A stretch of 64,000 bases of DNA from Desmodesmus armatus. Its lineage: Eukaryota > Chlorophyta > Chlorophyceae > Sphaeropleales > Scenedesmaceae. A program made the translations under genes and the position numbers. Numbering within the stretch: position 1 is the first letter of the stretch; each line of letters opens with the position of its first letter. Under the pieces are notes generated by a model. That model was not told where the DNA came from and ran no database searches. It saw only the letters and a program-made list of their open reading frames with translations. The DNA lies in the NCBI GenBank assembly GCA_007449985.2, contig VIIQ02000001.1:186001-250000 (forward strand), written 5' to 3'. Below, in pieces: positions 11,501-22,111 of the stretch.

Positions 11501-13000
11501 TGCTGTAAGTGCAACAACACGCTTCAGTGCATACACACCTTCATGACTCCCTGTTCATCAATGTGTGACTGTCCACCACCCTGTGCACTTTACAGGTAAT
11601 GTGGGCAGCCCCTGGACCCCTGCCACCTACATCATAGTCCAAGCCCTGCTGTCCCTTGCAGTCCCATAAACATGTTGTCTTCTCCATTTTCCTGTTCTGA
11701 CCTTACAGGTTTTGTGGGCAGCCCCTGGACCCTTGCCACCTACATCATTGAGGGCTCCAGCAGCAGTCTGTACAAGACCATCAAGAGCATGGCATACAGC
11801 AACCCAGAGCTGCTGCATGCACTGCTGAGCCACCTAGCGGATGCCATGTCAGACTACATCAAGTATCAGATCGACAGCGGGGCCCAGTGTGTGCAGATAT
11901 TTGACAGCTGGGGGGGGCAGCTGCCTCCTCAGCAGTGGGACAAGTGAGTGGGGCCGTAATAATCATAAATTAGTAATTATTACTGTTATATTCTATACTA
12001 TTATACTTATTGTATTGGTTATACCAATGGTTAGTTGGCAGCTGGGGAGGGCATCTGCCTCCTCAGCAGTGGGACAAGTGAGTAGGGCGCTGGGGATAAG
12101 GGAGGAGAAGGAACCAGGGTGCTGAAACCAGCCAGCATCGTAGCAGTTGTAGTGTCGAAAATGTAGCTGAGGTTGCGCTTGTGTGTGCGCGCTTGGTGGG
12201 TCAATGCCTGCCAGATGAAGCTGTGTTTGTCCTTCCGTTCCGCGTCCTTCTCAACCAAACTTGGTCAGCTGCCAGCTACAGTATTGCATCTGTCACAGCA
12301 GGTGGTTGTGTAGCCACCTATCAGCAAAGCATTCTCCAGATGCACTCCATTGCTGGCCTCGTGCGGTTCTTCAGTAGCTCAACTCCTAATTGCCGGAATG
12401 CTGTCATGTTTTCCGTCCCTCGCAGGTGGTCAGGGCCCTACCTGAAGCGCATGATCGAGTCAGTCAAGGCCACACACCCCAACACCCCCCTCACGCTGTA
12501 CGCCAACGGGTCTGGCGGCCTGTTGGAGCGGCTGGGAGCTACAGGGGCGGACGTGGTGGGGCTTGACTGGACCACCGACATGGCTGATGCAAGGCGGCGG
12601 CTCGGCAGCAAGTCTGTGCAGGTTGGTGGCATCAGGGAAAACTGCTGTGCTGACTGTTTTTGCAAAAATGTTCTTGAGTCTTTGGGCACTGGGTAAAAAA
12701 ACTGGCCACCACTATGCAGAGACTTGCAAGCCTGGTGCCTCAGGCTATCACTGTGTGCTTCAGTGAGTATCATCACCGCCTTGCGCTCTTTGCTTGCAGG
12801 GTAATGTGGACCCCACCGTGCTGTTCTGTGGGGAGGCAGCTATTGAAGCAGCAGTGCGGGACGTGCTCACAAAGGCCGGAGGACGCGGCCACATCCTCAA
12901 CTTGGGGCACGGAGTGCTTGTTGGCACTCCAGAGGATGCTGTTGCACACATGTTCAACCTCAGCAAGCAGATCAAGGCAGCTGAGCTTGTGACAGCATAA
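8588..13000 (+). CDS. UROD: Uroporphyrinogen III decarboxylase, plastid form
   Basis: Seven coding exons: 8588-8811, 9899-9992, 10446-10583, 11332-11431, 11709-11943, 12426-12621 and 12800-13000; 395 aa, phases consistent. The enzyme decarboxylates uroporphyrinogen III to coproporphyrinogen III in heme and chlorophyll synthesis. Residues 1-50 are Gln/Ala/Arg-rich plastid transit sequence. Family signatures follow in order: MMRQAGRYQ (Arg75 ends exon 1), [12 protein letters not shown] with the substrate-binding Asp121, [16 protein letters not shown] (Tyr197), [23 protein letters not shown] and HILNLGHGV with His366. These are the residues expected from characterised UROD enzymes. The terminal exon gives the normal end of the family. 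The introns hold at least four sets of degraded exon-border copies and one large foldback. Alternative splicing to those copies is possible but not shown. Confidence 0.95.
9619..9916 (+). repeat. Three-copy tandem repeat ending in the UROD exon 2 acceptor
   Basis: Units start near 9619, 9731 and 9850 (periods about 112 and 119). Each contains GCCAGCC..CAGCAGC, then TGCCTGCAGGTACCAGGCTG or a close variant. The third unit is the genuine acceptor and the first codons of exon 2. The second keeps an intact CAG before GTACCAGGCTGCC, and the first has CAAG. Confidence 0.85.
10668..11150 (+). repeat. Degraded echoes of UROD exon 3 end
   Basis: The exon 3 end (TTGATGACAACAAGG..CTGGATGACCCCAT..) recurs at 10668-10730 (TTGATGACAGGC..CTGGATGACCCCATCGG..AAAGGTTAGAG). 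It recurs more weakly at 10826-10865 (AAATGACCCCAAGGCC) and near 11105-11145 (CCACAGATCAGGTG, matching GCAGATCAGGTG at the real donor). Confidence 0.65.
10949..11082. repeat. Imperfect 50-bp inverted repeat in UROD intron 3
   Basis: Arm 10949-10998 (GTACCAGGTAGTTGG..GCTCAGGCTGGG) pairs with 11032-11082 (CCCAGCCTGAGC..ACTTGGTAT) over most positions, with a 33-bp loop. It resembles a MITE or foldback, but no terminal duplication was identified. Confidence 0.8.
11589..11638 (+). repeat. Echo of UROD exon 5 acceptor and first codons
   Basis: TTTACAGGTAATGTGGGCAG and the following 30 bases copy the true exon start at 11702-11748 at 113 bp offset, with a few mismatches. The copy keeps an AG acceptor and the reading frame for about 25 codons before a stop. 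Confidence 0.85.
12035..12090 (+). repeat. Echo of UROD exon 5 donor end
   Basis: TGCCTCCTCAGCAGTGGGAC followed by AAGTGAGT repeats the real exon 5 end at 11924-11950 about 130 bp further on, including a functional-looking donor. Confidence 0.85.
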
Positions 13001-14193
13001 GCATGTGTGTCAGATCAGTTGCACAGCGGGTGCGTTGTGGTGCAGCTCTGGGCATTGGGTGTTTCCGTTGTGGTTGCAATGTGTGGTTGCAAGGTGTTAG
13101 GAGGTTTTTTGGTTGGCAAGCAGGACTGGGGTTTTGGGGCAGTGCGGCGTCCCTGGTTTATGCGGCGAATGCACACACTATTGTTTGGACTGTTGGCGCT
13201 TTTGGTTGCCTGTTCACCAGTTTGGCTCATCTGAATTGGACTATGCAGCAGCAGCAGTGAAGCTCAGCCTGCATTTCAGGCTGCGGGCGATGCGTCTGCA
13301 CCGGTAACTTCGTCACCATGCTGTCGTCATAAACCTTGTATGGGGTGACGTATGCTTTCAAACACACTGTGGGTTGAACCCACACCTGAGCATTCCATGT
13401 CTTGCTACACCAGTGGCTGCTAATTGAGGTGTTGCGTCCCCTTGCCCAAGCTGTTACACGCTTTTGTCACAACAAAATGAACAGCAGTAGGGCATCAACC
13501 AGTTGGCACACGATCAGCTGTGCACATGTGATGTTTCAGGACGCAAGCTTCCGAACTGATGACAAGCTGCATCAGCTGAGCACCATGTGCAATTCAGGAA
13601 ACGACAAACCAACAATCACATGCCCAACCATAGGGCAATGACACCATACACACAAGCCACACAGCTGACTAATCGCACAGCCAGTGCATCACAGGACTGA
13701 ATTTGATGGCTTCCTGATCGTGTCACATGAGACCGTGTCAACACTGTGGGTGGGTGACCCTCATTTTAGCCAGCGCTCGTTCAGTCCGCATGTTCCTGGC
13801 CCATATGGCAAAAAAGAAGGCAACATGACTCAGGCTTGGAGGTGCTGCCTCCAAGTACTGCTGTGCCTAGTACTGCTGTGCCGTAGCCCTGCTGGCTGGG
13901 CAACAGAAAGCACTACAGTCACTGCGCAGCCATAATCGTACTGCGATCTGTGCCAAACACTGTCAACCCTGCTCAGCCTGAACTGGCTGAGCCAGTTGAA
14001 AAAACGGCCCCTTCAGGCATCCTGCAATGTTGTGGCCTCCACCACCACCAAGGGCCGGCTGTCCTGCTGCTGTGCTGAGCCGGCAGCAGCAGCCGGCGGC
14101 ATCACTAGCGACAGTGGTGTTGTGCATCATGGCGCATGTACATGTGGCTGCGTAGTTTAATGTACCCCAAGCACTGTCAACTCTGCCGCCCTT
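13001..14193. other. Convergent intergenic region between UROD and KCS
   Basis: About 1.2 kb between the UROD stop and the KCS stop on the other strand. Short ORFs here (for example 13402-13641) show no family features and were not called. The right part (13950-14135) holds a degraded copy of the KCS 3' end. Confidence 0.5.
13950..14135 (-). repeat. Degraded copy of KCS last-exon 3' end
   Basis: The segment with CACTGTCAAC, CAGGCATCCTGC, CACCACCACCAAG and GGCCGGCTGTCCTGCTGC mirrors 14168-14305 in the same orientation, with substitutions and small indels. It is a tandem copy of the last coding bases and stop region of KCS. Confidence 0.8.
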
Positions 14194-17100
14194 TCAGGCA
14201 TCCTGCGATGCTGTGGCCTGCACCACCACCAAGAGCCGGCTGTCCTGCTGCTTAGCCGCGGCATCATCAGCGACAGGGGTGTCTGTGCTGGCCATGATGG
14301 TGCCTGTTGCTGCTGCTGCCTCCGCTGCCGCCTTCTCCTGCTTCTGCTGCTCAATGAGGGCCATCAGCTTCACTTCAAGCTGGGCCAGGTCCTCATACAT
14401 GAGGACACATCAAACTCCTACAGCACAACACAACGCGACCACGTCAGCTTTGTCAGCTTGCGCCTCAGTGCTGTGCAGTGTTGTGCAAAAGACTTCAGCG
14501 TCTGACAAAATGTAACACACTGACAGGAGCAGCTTGCAATGGGCTGGAAAAGAGGGGAAGAGACAAACTCACACACACTGCACCAGAGCAGACTATCTGC
14601 CCTCCCTTGCCACAGCGTGGTCCTGCTACTCACCTCCCATGTGTTTGTTTTGTCCATAATGTTGCGGTTGGCCACCCACACAGCGCTGTTGCACTTGAAG
14701 CCGCTGCCGAAAGCAATCTGTGTGCAAGCAAACGAGCCAGTCGGCGCTTAGCGCTCCAGGTTATTCGCGTTGCCGTGACTCACAAAGCACAACGAGCAAG
14801 ACGGCGCTTAGCGATCCAGGCTTTTCGCGTAGTGTGACTCATAAAGCACGACGAGGCAGACATACGGCGCTGGCAACTGTTCAGGCCGTTGCCACGATGC
14901 GTTGAATATCGCGCTCGGCTCACCTGCAGCACACGGTCTCCTGCCTTGACGCCCCGGAAGTGCTCGATAAAGGACAGCACGTACCAGATGCTGCTGCTGC
15001 TGACGTTACCATACCGGTACAGCGCTGCGCGCGATGGCTCTACGCAGTCCTTCGACAAGCCGAGCTCCGATTGGATGGCGTCGATCACACCGCGGCCACC
15101 TGTACAAGCACGCGATACAACAGGATGCAGGGACGTTCAGGGGGGCTGTGTCACCGTGACATGGTACGACCAGCCAAATTGCTGTAACACAAAAGGTATG
15201 GTGCTAGCTCCAGCAGGCTCCCATCCCTGCAGCTCTGCCTGTGTCAGCAGCAGAGTAGCATGACATGCAACATGCCAGCTGGCCAGCAGGCGCAACGCCC
15301 TGCCGTAGCGCATGCCTGATTTGCACACAGCATGCAGCAGCCCTGTGGCTTGCAATAGCCTATTGACATGATGTCAGGGCGCTAGTATTACCCCTCAGCC
15401 GCACCTGTGTGAATGCAGATGTGCTGCGCAGCCTGCTGGAAGTCAGGCACATATGGCGCAACGCCCCGCATGCCCAGGACCTTGCGTGCGATCAGGTTGC
15501 CGGCAAAGACTACAATCTCAGACAGCGGCAGGACCTTGGGGCCCAATGTGGTGATGTTGGCCCTCAGCGCCTTGCCTGCAGAGGTGGCAAACACACACGC
15601 CGGCAGACATCGATAACTTACGGCACCATGTGTGGGACCTCAGGACTCAGGTTGAGCACCTGTCCCCATAATCGCATCATGCTGAGTTGCCATAAATGTG
15701 CTTCCCCAGGTGAAAATCCTGGCGCACGTCCGACGAGACATGTCGATGCGCTGATCATGAGTGCCGGTTGTGCCGATCCCTGTCCCAGCGCCACCGTGGG
15801 TGGGTGGGTGGGTGGGTGGGTGGGGGGTGGGTGGGGGGTGGGTGGGTGGGTGGGTGGGTGGGTGACTCACCTGCAATCTTCATGAGATCCTTGCTGAGCT
15901 TTACACCCCTGTGGCCGTCAGCATCCTCCATCTCTGTCACGCAGTTGTAGCTGGCCTCGTCTGCTGCCATGTTGGTGCGCACGATGCTTTGTAACCGGTA
16001 CTTGGAGCGACTGTGCGGGTGTCAGTGCAGCAGAGCAGGAAGGGTTTTGGTGCTATCGAGATCTCATGGGGCACAATGCCATGCTCATGATGCGCTGATG
16101 GTTAATGCAATTAGGCAGGCGGCTGTTGCAGCAACGGCATGGGCTCACAAAAACTGTCAAGCATTGGAAACGTTCCTACTGCCCGCCACTCGCCCCTGTT
16201 ACGCTCTCCAAAAAAAAGGTGCCCTGTGGCCTGACAGCGGGTTACACTAGCAGCCTGAAAGGGCCGCTGGCAACAGATCTTGTTGGCTCACCTGGCCTCG
16301 CTGCGCTTGTTTGTCAGCAGCATTGCCGCACCTCCGACCCTGAACAGCACGTTGGGAATCAGCATGGACCGCTGCGTGCCCTTGTACATATTCTTCGTGA
16401 TGTTCTCGGTCGAGATCACTAGGGCGTAGGTGTTGGGGACTTGCAGGAGCATGCGGCGTGCCAAGTCAATGGCGATGGGACTTGCTGCAAGGCACAACAA
16501 AGCAAACGTTCTCCACTCAGCTTTGATCGTCTACAGATTCTACAGATAGTGACACACCCAACATCCAAATCCAAGGGTGGATTAGGCATTTCAGCATACT
16601 GTTGCTCCAGCAAATGCCACGCAGCCAAGAGTAAATCTGAGGGCCCTAAAACCCCTGAATGCAAGGGCTATTGCTGCAGCTGGTGGCCTGGCGAGTTTAG
16701 GGTTTATGGTCGAGGTTTCCCTCCTAAACCTTACCTGAGCAGCCCATGCCTCCGAGGTTGAATGACAGGAGTTCACTGCCCATCTTGAAGTGGTTCATAA
16801 GGTGCGCACACCAACTGGGGTGGGGTTGGCCAGGCTGCAGTTGACGATAAGGATGCCCACTTGGCTGGGCTTGACACCAGTCTTGTCAAACAGGTCCCTG
16901 TAATGCATTTGTCGAAAAGGTTTAGACAGGGGTTGGCAAAATCTGCATAGCTAGTAGCTGCAATCTGTGCTGCGGCAGCACTGTGCTGATGTCTCTTCAT
17001 CTGAGGCTGCTCAGATGAGCGCATGCATACGCAGTTGAACTGCTCCCAGCTGCTGTTGTGGTTGCACTGTAGCCTCGTCTTGGCCGAGCTTTGATGCACC

Positions 17101-19119
17101 CATCACTAGATCCTGGATAGGACTGGACTGGATGCACTAGATCCTGGATAGGACTGGACTGGCCAAATGTGCTCACATAGTCGTTATGGCTGTGCTGTGG
17201 TACTAGCACCAGCACCACACACTCACATGCAGGCCTGCACTATGATCATGTCAAACTCCTTCTTTGCGGATGCAATGCTGGTGTCCTGGGGGAACTTTGT
17301 GATCCAGGGCGGGAAGTAAGTCTTGTTGCCCAGGCCACCCACCCACAGCACCTGCAAATCAAGCAGGCCAGCAGAAGCTGATGTGAGCCACATTGTGCAG
17401 CAGTTGTTCCCGCGACCCACTGCATGCAGTTGGTGCCACATCTTTGCAGCAGCTCGCATATGGTGTGTTTGTGAGGGCCGTCAGGTGTCTCTGCTAATAG
17501 CCAGGACAAGCTGCTCCAAGGGGCCTCTGAAGAACTGTGTTCCATGGAGTACGTTAACATCCCCTTTGCTCAAGGGTGTTGCGCTGTCATGATTACTGTC
17601 ACCGTCATGGCTCACGTATGACAGAAGACAGCGCTGTTCACCCAGAAGCGAGACAACAATTCGGATGCCAGTGGCTGTGCCAGCAACACAATCCCACCTC
17701 GAACATGATGTGCCACCCAAATGCTGCACTAACCCTACTAGGGGTAGTGAACTAGGTCCACTTGAACCTTGATCCCTGAACTCAAGTGACTGCAAACCAT
17801 GCACTGCTCACCTTGCGCTGGAAGTCCACAGCCTCTGGAGTGAACTGCTTGCTGATTGCCGCATAGTTCTCTGAGTCAGCACGGCTGTGGCTCCAGCTGC
17901 AGGCAGCACAGCACAGATACCAAAAAAGCATTCGTTGTCAACTGTCAATCAAAGCAAGCCTGTCGCCCTTGCGCTGTCTACCAGTACTCTGATAGCTTGC
18001 TTTGTGCCTGAGCTGCAGAGATTGTGAATGCCATCGCATGTGGAAAGTCACTTTGCAAGGCATGCTGCAGCTGCTGCGACCCAGTGACAAGGTGGCCAAC
18101 TGCTGTACCAATTGAGCGCCTGTTAGGCTACACTGCCCTGGCTTCCCTGCTGCTGCCTTCCATGCCACATAGCGTGTGGTGACCACCCACGGAGGCACAC
18201 CATCCTCACAGCACCCCCACAGCTGCGTACCTCTCATCTGGACGCTTAGCCACAAAGTCCAGCAGGTACACCCTCGGCCGCAGCCAGGCCTGCAGTGCTG
18301 CCAGTGCTGCAAGTGTCAAACTGACCCCCAGGACGGCTGTCAACTGCAGTACGATTGACAGGCAGAGGAAGCAGCAACCCCTTGGGTGTAACAACGAAGT
18401 GTCAAGTGTGTCTGGCGTACAGCTGAGTCACAATTGAGCTGTAATGCCCCTGTCCATCGAATAGTAGCACGCTGGATGCGTCGTTTCTGCTGCAATGCTT
18501 GCTGCTACAGCTCTTGTCCTGATGCACTTGCACCACGCGGTGTTGGTTCTGTCCACTCTTCACGCCTCTTACGGCTGTTGATGTGGGGACTGTTGCTGGG
18601 TGGGTCGGCCTGTCACAGTGTCATGTGCTGAACTAGGCGACAGGTACTGCAGAAGCTTTGTAGTGAAAATCCTCATGAAGATTACATTAATGGGTAGCTG
18701 TGCCCCCCCCCCCCCTTCCTCACCAATGAGCATGACAGAGTGGACTGTTGCAAGTAGTGCACAGCTGCCTCCAGTTGCCCATTAGCCACCAGCTGCTGGA
18801 GCTTCACCTGGGCCAAAAAGAGAGATATGCTGAATGACAATAATGAATTGAAGTCTGCGTCAGCATCATAGCTCTTTTTCAGGTGGCCAGCCAGCACACA
18901 AGGCCAAAACACTCACTGCAAGGGTGCTTGCAGCCAGGAGCAGCAGCACTGCAGGGTTGCTCAGAGCCTTGACGCATTGCTTCACACGTAAAACGGATTT
19001 TGAGTCTGTAAACAAAAGAGAGCGTGGGAGTCAGCGAGTTGGTCAGCACCATCATGTCCTGCATTGCTGCTTTGAGCGCGCGCACCAGCCGGTCGGCCTC
19101 CCTGCTCACGCTGCCCCAT
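14194..19119 (-). CDS. KCS: 3-ketoacyl-CoA synthase (FAE1-type), one frame break
   Basis: Thirteen exons on the minus strand, right to left: 19119-19050, 19005-18917, 18807-18724, 18343-18231, 17896-17812, 17351-17227, 16897-16735, 16484-16292, 16010-15871, 15575-15405, 15099-14924, 14717-14634 and 14391-14194; about 563 aa. KCS condenses malonyl-CoA with long-chain acyl-CoA in the ER for very-long-chain fatty acids. Two N-terminal hydrophobic stretches ([25 protein letters not shown]) anchor it. The catalytic residues are present: Cys242 in NLGGMGCSA, His410 in CIHTGGRG, Asn443 in RYGNVSSSS. Their spacing (168 and 201) matches plant FAE1. Exon 16897-16735 lacks one base near 16797-16802, between RT and [11 protein letters not shown], so the strict frame stops there. 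The first exon, its 44-bp intron and the exact start are the least certain parts. Confidence 0.88.
14731..14873. repeat. 60-bp period tandem repeat in KCS intron
   Basis: GGCGCTTAGCG occurs at 14743 and 14803, flanked by matching CCAGG..TTCGCGT..GTGACTCA.AAAGCAC. A third partial copy ends near 14873. Confidence 0.85.
15796..15864 (+). repeat. (GGGT)n microsatellite, G-quadruplex-prone
   Basis: About 70 bp of GGGT repeats, with two GGGGGG interruptions, lie just inside a KCS intron. The G-rich strand is opposite to the KCS transcript, so its pre-mRNA carries the C-rich (ACCC) version. Confidence 0.95.
17104..17162. repeat. 31-bp period tandem duplication in KCS intron
   Basis: CACTAGATCCTGGATAGGAC and the following ACTGG occur twice, at 17104 and 17135. 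Confidence 0.9.
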
Positions 19120-19450
19120 GTCTCAATGGCAAATCAGCAGAGTCAGATGGTTTTCTGTGGTCCCACGTTTGTGCGTCTGCTCTGCCTCTGTGTTGAGACG
19201 ACTGCAGCCCGTGGGCAGTACTGTTGGGAAAACAGTACAGATGCAGCAAGGTCGCTGCAATAGTTTTTTTGCAGGTGAAAATTGCACACTTGTTCTGGTT
19301 CCTAGCCAAGACTCAACCACCCACGCATCACACACCTCATTCCACAACCACCAGGGCACACATGCATCAGGCCACCATCCCGCTTCAGCGTCTGCTTGTT
19401 GCATTTGGCCAACCCACAATTGTCTTTGCATGATGAAGTAAACGCTCAAG
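19120..19450. promoter_or_regulatory. Divergent promoter region KCS / LON-domain gene
   Basis: About 330 bp separate the KCS start (minus) from the LON-domain gene start (plus), so both 5' UTRs and core promoters must lie here. No recognisable TATA box or palindrome was found. Confidence 0.5.
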
Positions 19451-22111
19451 ATGTCTACTGCCTTTGCCTCAAGTCGTTCTTCGCCTCTGCTATCTCATCA
19501 GCAGAGAGGAACAGGCTTCAGACAGACGCCTTTCACGTTACGTAGCAATGGTCGTTCAAACAGCAGCGCAGCTGCACAGATCGGGCAGTGTCCGAGACAC
19601 AACCAGAACAGCAGCAGATCGTCAGTGAGGTGCTGGGGAGTTCGGAAGCAGATACCTATCTTTCCACTCTCTGTGGTCGCTCTGCCGCATGCAGTAGTCC
19701 CTCTGATGATCTTCGAGGCCAGGTGGGTTCAGTCTGGGTGTGGAAGTGCCCTTGCGGGTGTGTGCTGCATGTGTGTGGTTCCGCTAGCAGGTATCAGCAG
19801 GCGCCAATGTCGTATCAGTGACAGGAGGCTTTCAGCTTCTTTGCAGTAACCCGCAAGGCAGCTGCTTGTACAGAATTCGTACGGCAATTGATTGCTCGGC
19901 AGATGCATTACCATGCACGGCTGGTGCTGCAGCCAAGGCGCTGTCTTGTCACCCTCGCCCACTCACGGGTGATCACTAGCAGCAGCACTTTGGGGTACGG
20001 TCCAAATGCACAGCATGAAGCCCACAGCACTGCAGCATCGCCCAGCCTTTCGCTGAACAGCAACAGCAGCTGCTTGCCAACCTCATGAGCTGTCACTTCT
20101 TGCCACCAACACCCTCCTTCAGGGTCCCTCAAGTAGTCACCCCTAAACCCACTGACATACCAACCAACGGAAATGTTTGTCATGATGCTGTTTGTCATGC
20201 CACCCCGCACCCAAAACGGTGTAGGTACCGTGTGCTGTTCAACACACTGCTTGCCGGCTCGCCCAATGTAGAGGAGGGCTTGGTACAGGAGGACTCCCCG
20301 TATGCTGGATCCAAACGCTTTGGCATGTGTTACCTGGACGAGAGGAACCGGCTTGCAGCTGTGGGGACCACGCTGGAGATTCAGGACTTTGTGAGGGAGT
20401 CTGGGGGCCGCATGTGAGTTACTTGTGGTGCTGATGTTGTGGCTTGAAACTGAACTCTGTTGCATGCTGGTGAAGTGAAGTGTCCCTGTCATTCATGTGA
20501 GTGTATCGCAGCGAGCTCAAGTAGCTGTTCCTTGTTGGCTGGCGCAAGCAGCTGCCATGAGCTGCCTTCGTGCCTTCTCTTACCCTGCTCGGACACTGCA
20601 GCCCAGCTGTCATGGAATTGATAGTAGCCGCTCTTGAGCCGCTACATGTTGATATGTGCGTTGCAGTGTGTGTGTCTCAGCAAGCATCCTTAGCATCAGC
20701 ACACGGGCACAGCATACTCACTGTGCCGCGCACCCCCCTGTGCCCCACACACCGCTGCCTGCAGGTTTGTGACCAACAAGGGTGTGGAGCGCTTCAAGAT
20801 TGTGAATGTCGTCCAGGAGAAGCCAGTGCTGCTGTGTGAAGTGGAGGTCCTGGAGGAAGACGAGGATGAGGGTGAAGACGTAAGCGAACCTTAGTGATAA
20901 GCACGTTTACGAGGCGTTTGTTGCAGGCATGTTAGCAAAAGGCTGGCGTTGGTTTTCCACTCCCGTCATGGGGCAGCCATGACTTGGGCCGGCTGCTGTT
21001 CGCCCCGTTATGAGCCTTGCAGCAGTCTGCACACTGCATGTGTTCATGCTGACTGCAAAGAGGGAGATGGCGTTGCCGTTTCTGTGTATGCCAATAGTAT
21101 GCTTCAATCAATACCAATATTGATAGCACCGCTGCCGTCACCGTGTCATGCAGGCAAAGAAACTGGCAGAGGAAGTTGCAGAGCTCTTCCGCAACGTGCT
21201 GCGCCTGCACATAAAGATGGCGCGCACCCGCAGCAGCAAGTCAGCCGCCAGTAGCAGCGCCAGCGGCAGCAGCGGCGGCAGTGGTTTAGAGGCAGCGACA
21301 GGGTCTGGGGCGCTGGCATCAGAGTCTGAAGAAGAGACCCTGGAGGCTGCAGAGCTTACTGACTACGGGCCTCGGGAGCTGTCATACTGGATCGCGCATG
21401 CCTTTACGGTGGGTTTACTTGGCAGCGCACATGGGACCCGTACGCACACAACCTGATTTTGAAGCACGATGGTTGTGTGCCTGCTAGAATTGCTTGCATG
21501 TGATTCGCATGTACCTTTATGATCAACACGTATATAAGATACCCATGTGTTTCTCCCATGGTCTAGTGCGTGGTGCATGCTGTTTGCTGGCAGTTCGTTT
21601 GAAAAGATCTCACCCAGCAGTGGTGCGTCTAGTGTGTCAAGCAGTGATGTTGGTGCGGCAATGGGTGCTTGTGGCAGCAGAGCGTGGAGCCTGCAATGTG
21701 CCGGTCAAGTGGCAACAGCAGACGCGGGGTAGGGGTATGTATGTACTCTGCAGCAGTAGCAGCCACCAGCAAGTGCTCTGCCAGCCCGTGTGCCTGGCTT
21801 GTGCAGCTGCCTGTGCCTGTGGGGCTTGCTGCTTACAGTATAATTTTGTTCTGCTCTCCTTACCATGTGCTGACCAACACTCTGTGCTGACCTTGCATGC
21901 ATCGAACCTGCAGGACTCCAAGTACACACAGCAGGCGCTGCTAGAGGAGAACAACACCATCGTGCGGCTGTCTGCTGAAAAGGAGCTGCTGGCGTCAACC
22001 CTCAAGTACTACAGAGCAGCCACAGCGCTGGAGGGCGTGTTTGGAGACGGCGGCAGCACCAGCACCAGCAGTGAAGGGGTGCCTCAGCCACCTCCAGGCG
22101 GCCCAGACTAA
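19451..22111 (+). CDS. Lon N-terminal (substrate-binding) domain protein, plastid
   Basis: Five exons: 19451-19722, 20225-20413, 20765-20879, 21154-21408 and 21914-22111; 342 aa, all GT-AG. A Ser/Arg/Gln-rich transit region (1-65) is followed by the Lon substrate-binding (PUA-like) fold: IPIFPLSVVALPHAVVPLMI, FEARYRVLFNTLL, then FGMCYLDERNRLAAVGTTLE and NKGVERFKIVNVV. The acidic run EVLEEDEDEGED links to a helical C-terminal part (KKLAEEVAELFRNVLRLH, LEENNTIVRLSAEKELLAST). No AAA+ ATPase or protease domain follows, so this is the stand-alone LON-domain class found in plants and cyanobacteria, not a Lon protease. Its biochemical role is not established. A Ser/Gly run at 21230-21290 is low complexity inside exon 4. 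Confidence 0.88.
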
